Positions 1-7,302 of a stretch of DNA of 64,000 bases are shown piece by piece; position 1 is the stretch's first letter; the number at the start of each line of letters is the position of its first letter. The stretch comes from Longimicrobium sp. (GTDB taxonomy: Bacteria > Gemmatimonadota > Gemmatimonadetes > Longimicrobiales > Longimicrobiaceae), in the NCBI GenBank assembly GCA_036377595.1, contig DASUYB010000026.1, positions 44,930 to 108,929 of the forward strand. Direction: 5' to 3'. A program made the translations under genes and the position numbers. The notes beneath the pieces are model-generated. The model was given only the letters and a program-made list of their open reading frames with translations, did no database searches and was not told where the DNA came from.

Positions 1-74
1 GCTTGCGCATCCACATCTCCAGCGTTGCCCCGTGAACCAGGAGCGCCGCCCCCGACGGCGTGGAGATCAGCGTC

Positions 75-272
75 TCACGTCGTGCAGGGACACGAGTACT
101 CGACCGGATTGCAGCAGGCGGGGCAGCGATTGTGGCTGTCTTTCCAGCGCGTCTTGAACTTGCACCCTTCGTCGAGCATGTCCTCCTGAGCGGTCAGCAG
201 CCGGGGCCCCGCCGCGGCCAGCATCAGCAGCGCCGCCGCGGCGAGGCGGAAACACTTCGTCTTCATGCTCAT
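75..272 (-). CDS. Small secreted Cys-rich peptide, unknown function
   Basis: A 65-aa product. Residues 1-29 form a Sec-type signal peptide: basic MSMKTK start, an Ala/Leu-rich core, then a cut near LLTAQ. The mature part is about 36 residues with six cysteines (C-x13-C-x2-CC-x6-C-x-C). A strong GGAGGAG ribosome site lies about 5 nt before the first ATG; a second in-frame ATG two codons in (266) is possible. I do not recognise the family. The Cys-rich tail recalls the end of the secreted protein at 14357-15064, so an extracellular disulfide-bonded peptide is likely. It follows the lipoprotein at 359-868 on the same strand with an 86-nt gap. Confidence 0.6.
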   Translation of the reverse strand: MSMKTKCFRLAAAALLMLAAAGPRLLTAQEDMLDEGCKFKTRWKDSHNRCPACCNPVEYSCPCTT

Positions 273-358
273 CGGCTCCTCCTCGCGTGAACGTGGTGCC
301 GGGGGGCGGCACTGGGCAAAAGACTGGCGGGAACCTCCAGGAATCCAGGATGCGGGCG

Positions 359-868
359 TCACGACCGCCCGGGCGATGCCATCCGCCGGTACAGGGCCGA
401 ACGCAGGGCTCGCGGCCGCACGCGGTCGAGCGACACGAGGCGGCCGTTCACGAGCAGCAGCTCGGATGGAGCCGGCGGTGCGTCGATCGCATCCAGCAGC
501 TGCCGCCGTAGGATTCCATCCGCGCGGATGTGGTGCGTCGCGAGCTGCGTGCGCTCGGCGCTCGTGGGCTCGCGCGTGAACACCAGCGCGAATGCGCCGA
601 CGTGCCGACGTCTCCACTCGAGCCAGGGCTGGAGGGAGCCGCTGCACACGAACGTGTCCGACGGCCGGTAGAGCAGCACGACAGCCGTGTCGGCGCGCGC
701 GACGAGCGAAGCAAGGGTGCCGCCGCCCACGATCGGGCGTTCAGGGAGACGGGATGAAGCGCGGGCGCACCCGGAAATGGCGGAAACGGCGACCATGGCC
801 ATCGCGGCCATGCGCCGCACCACGCATGGGAAGGAGCGGAGACGAGTCGAAGAGAGGCGGATCTTCAT
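359..868 (-). CDS. Putative lipoprotein, possibly thioredoxin-like fold
   Basis: A 169-aa product, started at the ATG at 868 because it gives a basic n-region, a hydrophobic stretch and a lipobox ending in AISGC at about residue 34. The frame is open further upstream to 979, but that extension does not look like protein. The segment after the lipobox (AVVLLYRPSDTFVCSGSL) resembles the first strand and turn of thioredoxin/peroxiredoxin-like domains. It has only one cysteine there, so redox activity is doubtful. It precedes the small Cys-rich peptide at 75-272 on the same strand. Lipoprotein status is well supported; the fold is a guess. Confidence 0.55.
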   Translation of the reverse strand: MKIRLSSTRLRSFPCVVRRMAAMAMVAVSAISGCARASSRLPERPIVGGGTLASLVARADTAVVLLYRPSDTFVCSGSLQPWLEWRRRHVGAFALVFTREPTSAERTQLATHHIRADGILRRQLLDAIDAPPAPSELLLVNGRLVSLDRVRPRALRSALYRRMASPGRS

Positions 869-983
869 TACGAGCCCGCGCCGGACGAGGCCACTTTCGC
901 TCAAGAATATGCGGATTGGGTGCGGTTGACGCAATCGCCTCGTTACGATCCGATGCGCTGATGCTCCCCTCCTCCCCACAGCG

Positions 984-1421
984 TCACGGCAGGATCAGCG
1001 ACCCGTCCTCCGCGAAGGGGAAGGCGGGGTTCCAGGCCACCTCCCACGGGTGGCCGTCGGGGTCGGCGAAGTAGCCGGAGCGGCCGCCCCATTCCGCGTC
1101 CGCGGCGGGGGTGAGGAGACGCCCGCCCGCGCGGACGGCCAGCTCCAGCGTGGCGTCGACCTCGTCGCGCGCGCGCACGTTGTGGGCGATCGCGATGCCG
1201 CCGAACTCCTTCCACGCCCCGCGCCGGTCCGGGAGGCTCGCGTCGCGCGCGAGGCTGGCGTGCGAATACAGGGCGAGCACCACGCCGCCCGCGCGGAAGA
1301 ACGCCACCTCCCCCTCCACGCTCGCGCTCGACGGCGTCCACCCCAGCCCGTCGCGGTAGAAGGCCAGCGAGCGCGCCAGGTCGTCGACGCCGAGCGTGAT
1401 CAGGCTGATGCGCGGCTCCAT
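984..1421 (-). CDS. VOC family (glyoxalase/bleomycin-resistance fold) protein
   Basis: A 145-aa single-domain vicinal-oxygen-chelate protein of normal length for the superfamily. It shows the N-terminal strand ISLITLGVDDLARSLAFYRD, a central FFRAGGVVLALY strand and the closing motif GYFADPDGHPWEV, which carries the usual C-terminal metal-side Glu. Members are metal-dependent lyases, dioxygenases or resistance proteins. Substrate cannot be read from sequence, and many such stand-alone copies are uncharacterised. The start at 1421 follows GGAG-rich sequence. The gene is divergent from the lipoprotein gene at 1799. Confidence 0.85.
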   Translation of the reverse strand: MEPRISLITLGVDDLARSLAFYRDGLGWTPSSASVEGEVAFFRAGGVVLALYSHASLARDASLPDRRGAWKEFGGIAIAHNVRARDEVDATLELAVRAGGRLLTPAADAEWGGRSGYFADPDGHPWEVAWNPAFPFAEDGSLILP

Positions 1422-1798
1422 CCCCAAATCTCCGGAAGGTGGGTGAACAGATGACCACTCGGCGGGCGGTGCGGACGGGCGCGGAGCCGCCATAACACCC
1501 GCCAGGAATTCCGAAAAACTGGAACTCGCGATCCGCGGCCGGCGAGCCTGTCCACGGCGCGCGGTTCGATCTCCGTCAGAACGGCGCCGCGCGGGCCGTT
1601 CTTCCAGCGGTGGCAGGGAATTCATGTCCCTGCCGCTGGGGCGGAAATGGGCCACTCGCGAACCCGCCGGGAGGGCATTGCGCGGCCGCTTCCGCGGCAC
1701 CATTTTCGCGTCCTTTCGCACGCACCCTTCGGACCCCCGGCCGGCCACCCGCTCGCCCCCGGTCCGCCACCCGTAAGCGCCGTACCCGCAGGACCGCC
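1422..1798. other. Intergenic region between divergent genes
   Basis: This 377-nt region separates the VOC gene (minus) and the glycoside hydrolase-like lipoprotein (plus). The plus frame is open from a GTG at 1610, but that part is Pro/Arg/Ala-rich and looks non-coding. It probably holds both promoters; I could not pick a convincing -35/-10 pair. Confidence 0.4.
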
Positions 1799-3136
1799 GT
1801 GACCACCCGCACGCTCGTCCGGGCGCCGCTCTGCGTCGCGCTCGCCGCCTCCCTCACCGCCTGTTTCCGCACCCCTTCGCCCGAGACCGACGCGGGCGCC
1901 GCCCTGGTCAAGCAGCTCGCCGGCGCCGGCGAGGCGCACGCGCAGGCCGCCGCGCCGCCGGCGCTCCCGGCGCGCGCCCGATCGCGTCCCGACGACCCCG
2001 CGCCGCCGGTGATCCGCGGGATCTACGTGAACGCCTACGCGGCGGGCAACCCCGTGCGGCGCAAGGAGCTGCTGGCGCTGACCGACAGCACCGAGCTCAA
2101 CACCTGGGTGGTCGACGTCAAGGACGAGGACGGCGTCCGCTATCCCAGCGCGCTGCCGCTGGCGGTGGAGGCCACGCACGTGCGCAGCATCCCCATCCGC
2201 AACCTGCGCGGGCTGGCCGACACGCTGCGGGCGCACGGGATCCACCCCATCGCGCGGATCGTCGTCTTCAAGGACCCGCGCCTTTCCCGCGCGCGGCCGG
2301 ACTGGTCCATCCGCCAGCCCAGCGGCGGGCTCTGGCACGACAAGGTGGGCAACACCTGGGTGAACCCGTGGGACCGGCGCGTGTGGGACTACAACCTGGC
2401 CATCGCCGAGGAGGCGGTGCGCGCGGGGTTCCGCGAGGTTCAGTTCGACTACGTGCGCTTCCCCGAGGCCTACCGCTCGCTTCCCACGCAGGTGTTCCCC
2501 ACGGCGGTGGGGAAGAAGGCGGACGCCATCACCGGCTTCCTGGCCGAGGCCGGCGCGCGGCTCCATCCGCTCGGCGCGTCGATCACCGCCGACGTGTTCG
2601 GGCTGACGATGAACGACCCGCTCGACGTGGGGATCGGGCAGCAGTGGGAGCGCGTCTCGTCGACGGTGGACCACGTACTGCCGATGGTATATCCGTCGCA
2701 CTACTTCCCCACCCACCTGCCGGGGATCCGCCGCCCGAACCGGATGCCGTACGAGACGGTGTTCGCCTCCGTGGGCCAGGGGGTGATCCGCAGCCGGCGG
2801 CTGGAGTCGGCGGGGGTGAAGTCGGCGCGCATCGTTCCCTGGCTGCAGGCGTTCACCGCGACGTGGAACGACCGCGCGTTCCGCTACGGCCCCGCGCAGG
2901 CGCGCGCGCAGACGCAGGCGGTGTACGACCTGGGGCTGGAGGACTGGATCTTCTGGAACCCCAACTCCAACTACGACGCCGTCGCCGCGGGCTTCGAGCG
3001 CTCCGCCGTGGGCCGCGCGAAGCCTTTCGTCCCGCCCGTGCACATGGCCAGGCAGGTCGACGTCCTGGACCGCGAGGGCGCCGCCGCCGCACGCCAGTTG
3101 GTGGCATCGCAGCCTTCCGGCGCGCTGGGGCAGTAG
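1799..3136 (+). CDS. DUF4015-type putative glycoside hydrolase, lipoprotein
   Basis: A 445-aa product from the GTG at 1799, chosen because it yields TTRTLVRAPLCVALAAS followed by the lipobox LTAC. Residues about 75-400 match the putative glycoside hydrolase family DUF4015. It begins with IRGIYVNAYAAGNPVRRKEL, then NTWVVDVKDEDG, HGIHPIARIVVFKDPRL, NPWDRRVWDYN and FREVQFDYVRFPE. These are strand ends of a TIM barrel, with Asp/Glu residues suited to catalysis. It ends with EDWIFWNPNSNYD. The likely role is polysaccharide cleavage or binding at the envelope; substrate is unknown. A long palindrome starts 5 nt after the stop. Confidence 0.8.
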   Translation: MTTRTLVRAPLCVALAASLTACFRTPSPETDAGAALVKQLAGAGEAHAQAAAPPALPARARSRPDDPAPPVIRGIYVNAYAAGNPVRRKELLALTDSTELNTWVVDVKDEDGVRYPSALPLAVEATHVRSIPIRNLRGLADTLRAHGIHPIARIVVFKDPRLSRARPDWSIRQPSGGLWHDKVGNTWVNPWDRRVWDYNLAIAEEAVRAGFREVQFDYVRFPEAYRSLPTQVFPTAVGKKADAITGFLAEAGARLHPLGASITADVFGLTMNDPLDVGIGQQWERVSSTVDHVLPMVYPSHYFPTHLPGIRRPNRMPYETVFASVGQGVIRSRRLESAGVKSARIVPWLQAFTATWNDRAFRYGPAQARAQTQAVYDLGLEDWIFWNPNSNYDAVAAGFERSAVGRAKPFVPPVHMARQVDVLDREGAAAARQLVASQPSGALGQ

Positions 3137-3140
3137 AGGA

Positions 3141-3219
3141 TCTCACGCGGAGACGCGGAGACGCGGAGGAGTCGGGCGCATTCCTCCGCGGCTCCGCGGC
3201 TCCGCGTCTCCGCGTGAGA
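3141..3219. repeat. Palindromic 3' element, copy 1 (TCTCACGCGGAGACG type)
   Basis: Two arms of GC-rich GGAGACGC-type units pair into a long hairpin. The left arm starts TCTCACGCGGAGACGCGG; the right arm ends CGCGTCTCCGCGTGAGA; the loop is near 3171-3181. It begins 5 nt after the stop of the gene ending at 3136. It is one of seven full copies in the window. Confidence 0.9.
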
Positions 3220-3305
3220 ATTCTAGTGCTGGGGGGCGACGTGATTGTTGGTCGGGAGATGGACGGCTACCATGAAGGGTGATCCCATCCCCCCCAACCC
3301 GTGAG

Positions 3306-3503
3306 ATGACGATGAGCCGCCTGACCCTCGATCCGTCGACGCTGCGCGTGGAGTCGTTCGAAGGCGTCGTCCCCATCATCATCGGGGCGGGCGGAGAGAC
3401 TTATCCCGACTGCCCGACGGCGACGGGGTGCACCTGCGTCGACGCCTGCATCTCCATCGTCCGCCCGCCCTGCCAGGAGACGGTCGCCGTCGCCACGGCG
3501 TAG
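3306..3503 (+). CDS. RiPP precursor peptide, pinensin-like leader
   Basis: A 65-aa peptide. The leader MTMSRLTLDPSTLRVESFEG matches the LxLDxxxLxVESF pattern shared by ten other small genes here, the type I associate with pinensin-family class I lanthipeptides. The core is Cys/Thr/Ser-rich, with CPTATGCTCVDAC and a later PPCQE, and could form thioether rings. Start at 3306 or 3312 (two ATGs six bases apart); ribosome site weak. No dehydratase or cyclase gene is nearby. Product and activity unknown. Confidence 0.7.
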   Translation: MTMSRLTLDPSTLRVESFEGVVPIIIGAGGETYPDCPTATGCTCVDACISIVRPPCQETVAVATA

Positions 3504-3549
3504 CGACTCGTCGCGCCGGCGAAAACCGTCGCGTGGGCGAACGGGGGCT

Positions 3550-3580
3550 GGGGGAAGATGCAACGTCGGCGTCTTCCCCC
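3550..3580. terminator. Bidirectional hairpin between convergent genes
   Basis: GGGGGAAGATGC pairs with GCGTCTTCCCCC (one G-T pair) around a 7-nt loop. It sits between the RiPP gene ending at 3503 and the convergent gene ending at 3611. The plus-strand tail TTCTCC is only mildly T-rich. Confidence 0.55.
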
Positions 3581-3610
3581 TTCTCCATCCCTGCAATCCT
3601 CCGGATCGGA

Positions 3611-4039
3611 TCACACCACAGCGGCGGGGGCGAGCTGCTGCATCATCCCGAAGACGTCGTTCTCGACCCAGTCCTCCGCAACCTTCCCGTCGGCAAAGCG
3701 CAGCCAGCTGATCCCCGTCCAGCGGGCGCGGGCGCCGCTCGGCTCCACGCCCAGCAGCGGGCCGCGGTGCGTGCCCTCGGCGGTCCAGCGCACGCACACC
3801 ACGTCGCCCGCGGCCACCGTCTCGTGCACGGTGAAATGGAGATCGGGGAACGCGGCGAGATAGCCTTCGATCACGCCGCGGATGACGGCGGGGCCGCGGG
3901 CGTCCTCGGGCCCGCCGGTCAGGTGGAGGCGGTAGTCGGGGGCGAACAGCTCGTCCACCACGCCCAGGTCGCCCGCGTTCATGGCGGCGAACCAGCGCAG
4001 GGCGAGCTGGCGGTTGCGTTCGGTCTGGTCGATCGGCAT
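3611..4039 (-). CDS. SnoaL-like / ester cyclase family protein
   Basis: A 142-aa single-domain protein of the NTF2-like superfamily. It begins with RNRQLALRWFAAMNAGDL and VVDELFAPDYRLHL, typical of SnoaL-like polyketide cyclases, and has AFPDLHFTVHETVAAGDVV and a WLRFADGKVAEDW segment found in the ester-cyclase subgroup. Family members bind small hydrophobic molecules and some isomerise or cyclise them; many stand-alone copies have no known substrate. The ribosome site GGAG lies about 10 nt before the ATG at 4039. No polyketide genes are nearby, so a biosynthetic role is unsupported. Confidence 0.85.
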   Translation of the reverse strand: MPIDQTERNRQLALRWFAAMNAGDLGVVDELFAPDYRLHLTGGPEDARGPAVIRGVIEGYLAAFPDLHFTVHETVAAGDVVCVRWTAEGTHRGPLLGVEPSGARARWTGISWLRFADGKVAEDWVENDVFGMMQQLAPAAVV

Positions 4040-4113
4040 CGGAGGCTCCGAGGGCTGCGGGGATGTGCGCTCGTCGAGGAGCTTACGCCGCCCGGCATCC
4101 CGCGGATCTCATG

Positions 4114-4151
4114 GAAGAGGGGAGGACGCCGCGTGCGTCCTCCCCCTCTTC
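4114..4151 (-). terminator. Terminator hairpin after the RiPP cluster
   Basis: GAAGAGGGGAGGACG pairs with the right arm CGTCCTCCCCCTCTTC (one unpaired C) around a short loop. It lies 20 nt beyond the stop of the last precursor gene of the minus-strand cluster (4171-4903). No clear U-tract on the minus strand. Confidence 0.55.
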
Positions 4152-4170
4152 GTCTGCATCTCCCGCGAAG

Positions 4171-4344
4171 TCAGCCGGCGACCGGGTCGGCGGGCTCCTT
4201 CGGGCACCAGGGCGTGGTGCACTCGCGGCCCTCGGTCATGCATAGCGGCGAGACGCAGTTGTCGGACTGCACGGTCATCGGCACGGACAGCGGCGCCGTG
4301 TCGAACGTGGTGACCGACAGCGCGTCGGGATCGAGCCTGGTCAT
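4171..4344 (-). CDS. RiPP precursor peptide, pinensin-like leader (57 aa)
   Basis: A short gene read directly from the sequence. The product starts MTRLDPDALSVTTFDTAPLS, again RLDxDxLSVxxF, and has a core with CVSPLCMTEGRECTTPWC (four Cys). It is the fourth and last gene of a same-strand cluster (4763, 4542, 4388, 4171), with a terminator-like hairpin after it. The CSPLCM(D/T)(T/E) segment is close to that of the neighbour at 4542-4700, so these are paralogues. No modifying enzyme is adjacent. Confidence 0.65.
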   Translation of the reverse strand: MTRLDPDALSVTTFDTAPLSVPMTVQSDNCVSPLCMTEGRECTTPWCPKEPADPVAG

Positions 4345-4387
4345 CTGTGCTCCCGCGTACGAGGAATCAGGCAGTTCCCACCATCGC

Positions 4388-4534
4388 CTACGGACACTGG
4401 TCCGGCAGCCACGTGGGAGCGCAGTACGGCGAGTAGCAGCGGGGCTGCGGCGCGGTGTACGCCGCGCTCTCGATCGGTGTGGCCTCGGCGGTCGCGAACG
4501 AGGTCACCTCGATCTGGTCGATGGAAAGCGGCAT
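4388..4534 (-). CDS. RiPP precursor peptide, pinensin-like leader (48 aa)
   Basis: The product starts MPLSIDQIEVTSFATAEATP, following the LxIDQxxVTSF leader pattern, most like the next gene upstream (SLSLDQLRVTSF). The short core contains CYSPYCAP and a C-terminal DQC, giving three cysteines with Thr/Ser partners. The start codon at 4534 lies 7 nt after the stop of the 4542-4700 gene, so the cluster is probably one transcript. Function unknown. Confidence 0.65.
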   Translation of the reverse strand: MPLSIDQIEVTSFATAEATPIESAAYTAPQPRCYSPYCAPTWLPDQCP

Positions 4535-4541
4535 GGCGCGC

Positions 4542-4700
4542 CTATCCGCACCTGGTGACGCAGGTCCGCTGCTCGGTGTCCATGCACAGCGGCGACCAGC
4601 ACTCGATCTGCTGCGTGTCGATGACCGTGGTGCCGGTCGACGGCGCGGCGACGGTGTCGAACGACGAGACCTGGAGCTCCTCGAGCTTGAGCCTGGGCAT
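4542..4700 (-). CDS. RiPP precursor peptide, pinensin-like leader (52 aa)
   Basis: The product starts MPRLKLEELQVSSFDTVAAP, the best match in this cluster to the LKLxELxVxSFxT leader. The core has CWSPLCMDTEQRTCVTRC: four cysteines with several Ser/Thr, suitable for lanthionine formation. GGAGG lies 6 nt before the ATG at 4700. The core is paralogous to that at 4171-4344. Modification enzymes must be encoded elsewhere if the peptide is processed. Confidence 0.7.
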   Translation of the reverse strand: MPRLKLEELQVSSFDTVAAPSTGTTVIDTQQIECWSPLCMDTEQRTCVTRCG

Positions 4701-4762
4701 GCGGTCCTCCGGGTGCGGTGATGGGGGGACGGCGGAGCAGAAGTGTTCCGCCGGTGGCGCAA

Positions 4763-4903
4763 TCAGCGCGTGATGGGCGGGCACCCCGCCATGAATGAGA
4801 AGCAGTCCTCGCCATGGGTGGTGGTGGGCAGCGCCACCGTGAGCACCGCGGGGGCGCCGGTCTCGAACGAGGTGACCCGCAACTGGTCGAGCGACAGCGA
4901 CAT
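4763..4903 (-). CDS. RiPP precursor peptide, pinensin-like leader (46 aa)
   Basis: The product starts MSLSLDQLRVTSFETGAPAV and ends with a short core containing HGEDCFSFMAGCPPITR (two Cys). It is the first gene of the four-gene cluster, with GGAGG 8 nt before the ATG at 4903. The frame is open upstream to 4999, but the ribosome site and leader alignment fix the start at 4903. The core is the least Cys-rich of the set, so it may be a diverged or non-productive copy. Confidence 0.65.
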   Translation of the reverse strand: MSLSLDQLRVTSFETGAPAVLTVALPTTTHGEDCFSFMAGCPPITR

Positions 4904-5050
4904 GGGCGTGCCTCCGCGTGCAGGATGGAGAGAGGAGGACGGAGATGCAAACAGGTTGCGTCCGGAAATGTCATCACCCCGCACGCGCAGCGCAAGCATC
5001 GCATTCTCCCGCGCGCCGCGGCTCCAATCTCCATCTACTGAAAAGAGAAG

Positions 5051-5117
5051 GGCTCACGCAGAGCAGCAGAGGCAGCGGAGAACATACCTCTGCTACCTCT
5101 GCTGCTCTGCGTGAGCC
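5051..5117. repeat. Palindromic 3' element, copy 2 (GGCTCACGCAGAG type)
   Basis: The left arm GGCTCACGCAGAGCAGCAG pairs with the right arm ending CTGCTGCTCTGCGTGAGCC around ACATA. It lies 18 nt past the stop of the minus-strand metallopeptidase gene (5136). The stem units are CAGAG/GCAGAGG rather than the GGAGACGC of copy 1. Confidence 0.9.
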
Positions 5118-5135
5118 AGGTCTTTCAGCTCGAGA

Positions 5136-7088
5136 TCAGCCGCCGGTCCACACGTTGTTGGTGCGGTTGTCGTCCACGAGGCGCTTCGTGGGGTCCAACT
5201 CGATGCGCGTGACGCGCTTTCCGGCGAACTGGTACTCACGCACGTAGCGCCGCTGGTTGGTGGCCCACACCTCGGCCGGGTACTCGAATTCCTGCGCGCT
5301 GCCGTCGCTGAAGGTGAAGCGCGCGCGGATCGGCAGCACCCCGCGCTCGCGGTTGCCGTACGCCACGACCACGTGCTCTCCCCCGCCCTGCGCGTCGGCG
5401 ATGACGGTGTCGACCGCCTGGTCGTAGCGCGCGTTCTCGAGGAACCAGCCGCGCCAGAACCAGTCCAGCCGCCGGCCGCCCACGTCTTCCATGGTGCGGA
5501 AGAAGTCCGCGGGGGTGGGATGGCGGAAGGCCCAGCGGCGGACGTAGGTGCGGAAGGCGTCGTCGAACGCCTCGGGACCCATGATCTCCTGTCGCAGCAG
5601 CTGCAGCCCCACCGACGGCTTGTAGTACGCCGCCACCCCCAGCTGCGCGGGCTGGATGCGGTCCGGCGGCGTCTCGATGGTCAGGTCCACGCCCTGCTGC
5701 ATCAGCCGCTCCACCAGCTGCCGCTCGGCCAGCGCGCGCGCCGCCTGGTTCCCCTTCTCCGGGTAGCGCCGCGCCTCGCTGAAGGTGTTGACGAAGGTGT
5801 TGAAGCCCTCGTCCTGCCACATGTGCACGCGCTCGTTGGAGCCCACGATCATCGGGAACCACATGTGCCCGATCTCGTGCGTGACCACGTTGTACAGGTC
5901 GTAGACGTCCTCGCTGTGCGCCTCCATGGCCACCATCGGGTACTCCATCCCGCTGATGGGCCCCTCCACCGCGCTGATCTGCGGCCAGGGATACGGGAAC
6001 CAGCGCTCGGAGTACTCCATGATCGACATCCGCGACTGGTCGGCCGCGTCCTTCCACGGGTCGATCGCCGTCGGCCGGTAATAAGCCATCGCCAGCTTGC
6101 CGTTCCAGCCGCTGGCGTCCCACAGGTAGTCGGGGCTGGCGGCCCACACCGCGTCGCGCACGCTGTCGGCGTGGAAGTGCCAGGTCATGGTCCCCGTGCG
6201 CCGGGGCCGCGCGGCGCCGCTCCTCAGCTCGTCGAGGGTGACGATGTTGACGGGCGTGGCGCTGGTCCGCGCGCGCGCCAGCCGCGAGATCTCGGCGGGC
6301 GTCAGCACCTCCTGCGCGTTCTGCAGCATCCCCGTGGCGGCGACGATGTAGCCGGCGGGGACGGTGACGTAGACGTCGTAGTCGCCGTAGTCCAGGTAGA
6401 ACTCGCCCTGGCCCAGGTACGGCTCGGTGTTCCAGCCGCGCACGTCGTCGTACACGGCCACGCGCGGATACCACTGCGCGATCTCGTACAGCGCCCCGTC
6501 GCGCCCCATGCGGTCGGCGCCGTGCTCGGGGACGGCAAAGTGCCAGGCGACGCTGAAGGTGGCCGTCTCTCCCGGCGCCAGCGGCTCGGCCAGGTCGACC
6601 TTCGTCACCGTCTCCTGCCCGCGCGTGCGCAGGGGGACGGCGCGCGCGCCCAGCACCTGCTCGAAGCGCTCGATCACGTCGCCGCCCTCGAAGCCGCGCG
6701 CGCCGAAGCGCGAGCCGGCGGGAAAGTAGTACGAGTTTAGCGAGTTGCTCCTGAACGCGTTCTGCTCCGTCTGCATCCACACGAAGCGCAGCGTGTCGGG
6801 CGAGCGGTTGGTGTAGCGCAGCCGCATCTCGCCGCGCACGTTCTTGGTGGCGGTGTCGAGCGTGGCGCGGAGGGTGTAGTCGGCGCGGTTCTGCCAGTAG
6901 CGCGCGCCGGGCGCCCCCGAGCCGGTGCGCATCTCGTTGGGACTCGGCCAGAGCCCCAGCGGCGCGAAGATCGAAGTGTCGCGCACGCTGCCATGCGACT
7001 GCGCCGCCGCCTGCATCGCCCCGCCCGCCACCATCGCGGCGGCGAGCGCGAGCAGCGGCGCGCCAGAGAACATCTTCCTCATCCCCAT
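5136..7088 (-). CDS. M1 family metallopeptidase (aminopeptidase N-like), secreted
   Basis: A 650-aa zinc peptidase. A signal peptide covers residues 1-30 (ending AMQAAAQ). A beta-rich N-terminal domain follows (about 65-300). The catalytic domain has GMEYP at 380-384, standing in for the GxMEN exopeptidase motif, HEIGH at 404-408 and the third zinc ligand Glu427 in WQDEGFN. A short helical/beta C-terminal part includes WRGWFLENARYD. M1 enzymes remove N-terminal residues from peptides; with its signal peptide this copy acts in the periplasm or outside, probably in peptide scavenging. The first of two close ATGs was used. A palindromic element follows the stop. Confidence 0.92.
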   Translation of the reverse strand: MGMRKMFSGAPLLALAAAMVAGGAMQAAAQSHGSVRDTSIFAPLGLWPSPNEMRTGSGAPGARYWQNRADYTLRATLDTATKNVRGEMRLRYTNRSPDTLRFVWMQTEQNAFRSNSLNSYYFPAGSRFGARGFEGGDVIERFEQVLGARAVPLRTRGQETVTKVDLAEPLAPGETATFSVAWHFAVPEHGADRMGRDGALYEIAQWYPRVAVYDDVRGWNTEPYLGQGEFYLDYGDYDVYVTVPAGYIVAATGMLQNAQEVLTPAEISRLARARTSATPVNIVTLDELRSGAARPRRTGTMTWHFHADSVRDAVWAASPDYLWDASGWNGKLAMAYYRPTAIDPWKDAADQSRMSIMEYSERWFPYPWPQISAVEGPISGMEYPMVAMEAHSEDVYDLYNVVTHEIGHMWFPMIVGSNERVHMWQDEGFNTFVNTFSEARRYPEKGNQAARALAERQLVERLMQQGVDLTIETPPDRIQPAQLGVAAYYKPSVGLQLLRQEIMGPEAFDDAFRTYVRRWAFRHPTPADFFRTMEDVGGRRLDWFWRGWFLENARYDQAVDTVIADAQGGGEHVVVAYGNRERGVLPIRARFTFSDGSAQEFEYPAEVWATNQRRYVREYQFAGKRVTRIELDPTKRLVDDNRTNNVWTGG

Positions 7089-7233
7089 CCCGAAGTAGAA
7101 ACGTGAAAGCGCGCCCGCCGTCCGGCGAGCGCGTGCAAGGTGGGTTGCAGTCGGATCAACCGTAAATCTATCCGCTACTTACACACTCGTTGGGCACCCA
7201 TGGTTCCGCGCGTCGTTCCCAGCATCCATGGGC

Positions 7234-7301
7234 CTCACGCGGAGGCGCGGAGACGCGGAGGCGGTGCCAGACTCCTCCGCGTCTCCGCGGCTCCGCGTGA
7301 G
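7234..7301. repeat. Palindromic 3' element, copy 3
   Basis: CTCACGCGGAGGCGCGGAG pairs with the right arm ending CTCCGCGGCTCCGCGTGAG. It ends one base before the stop codon of the minus-strand lysA gene, so it forms the start of that mRNA's 3' untranslated end. Confidence 0.9.
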
Positions 7302-7302
7302 A

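Noticed and set aside
1..16. Possible start of a minus-strand gene at the window edge
   Set aside because: An ATG at position 10 follows GGAG at a plausible spacing on the minus strand, but only three codons are inside the window.
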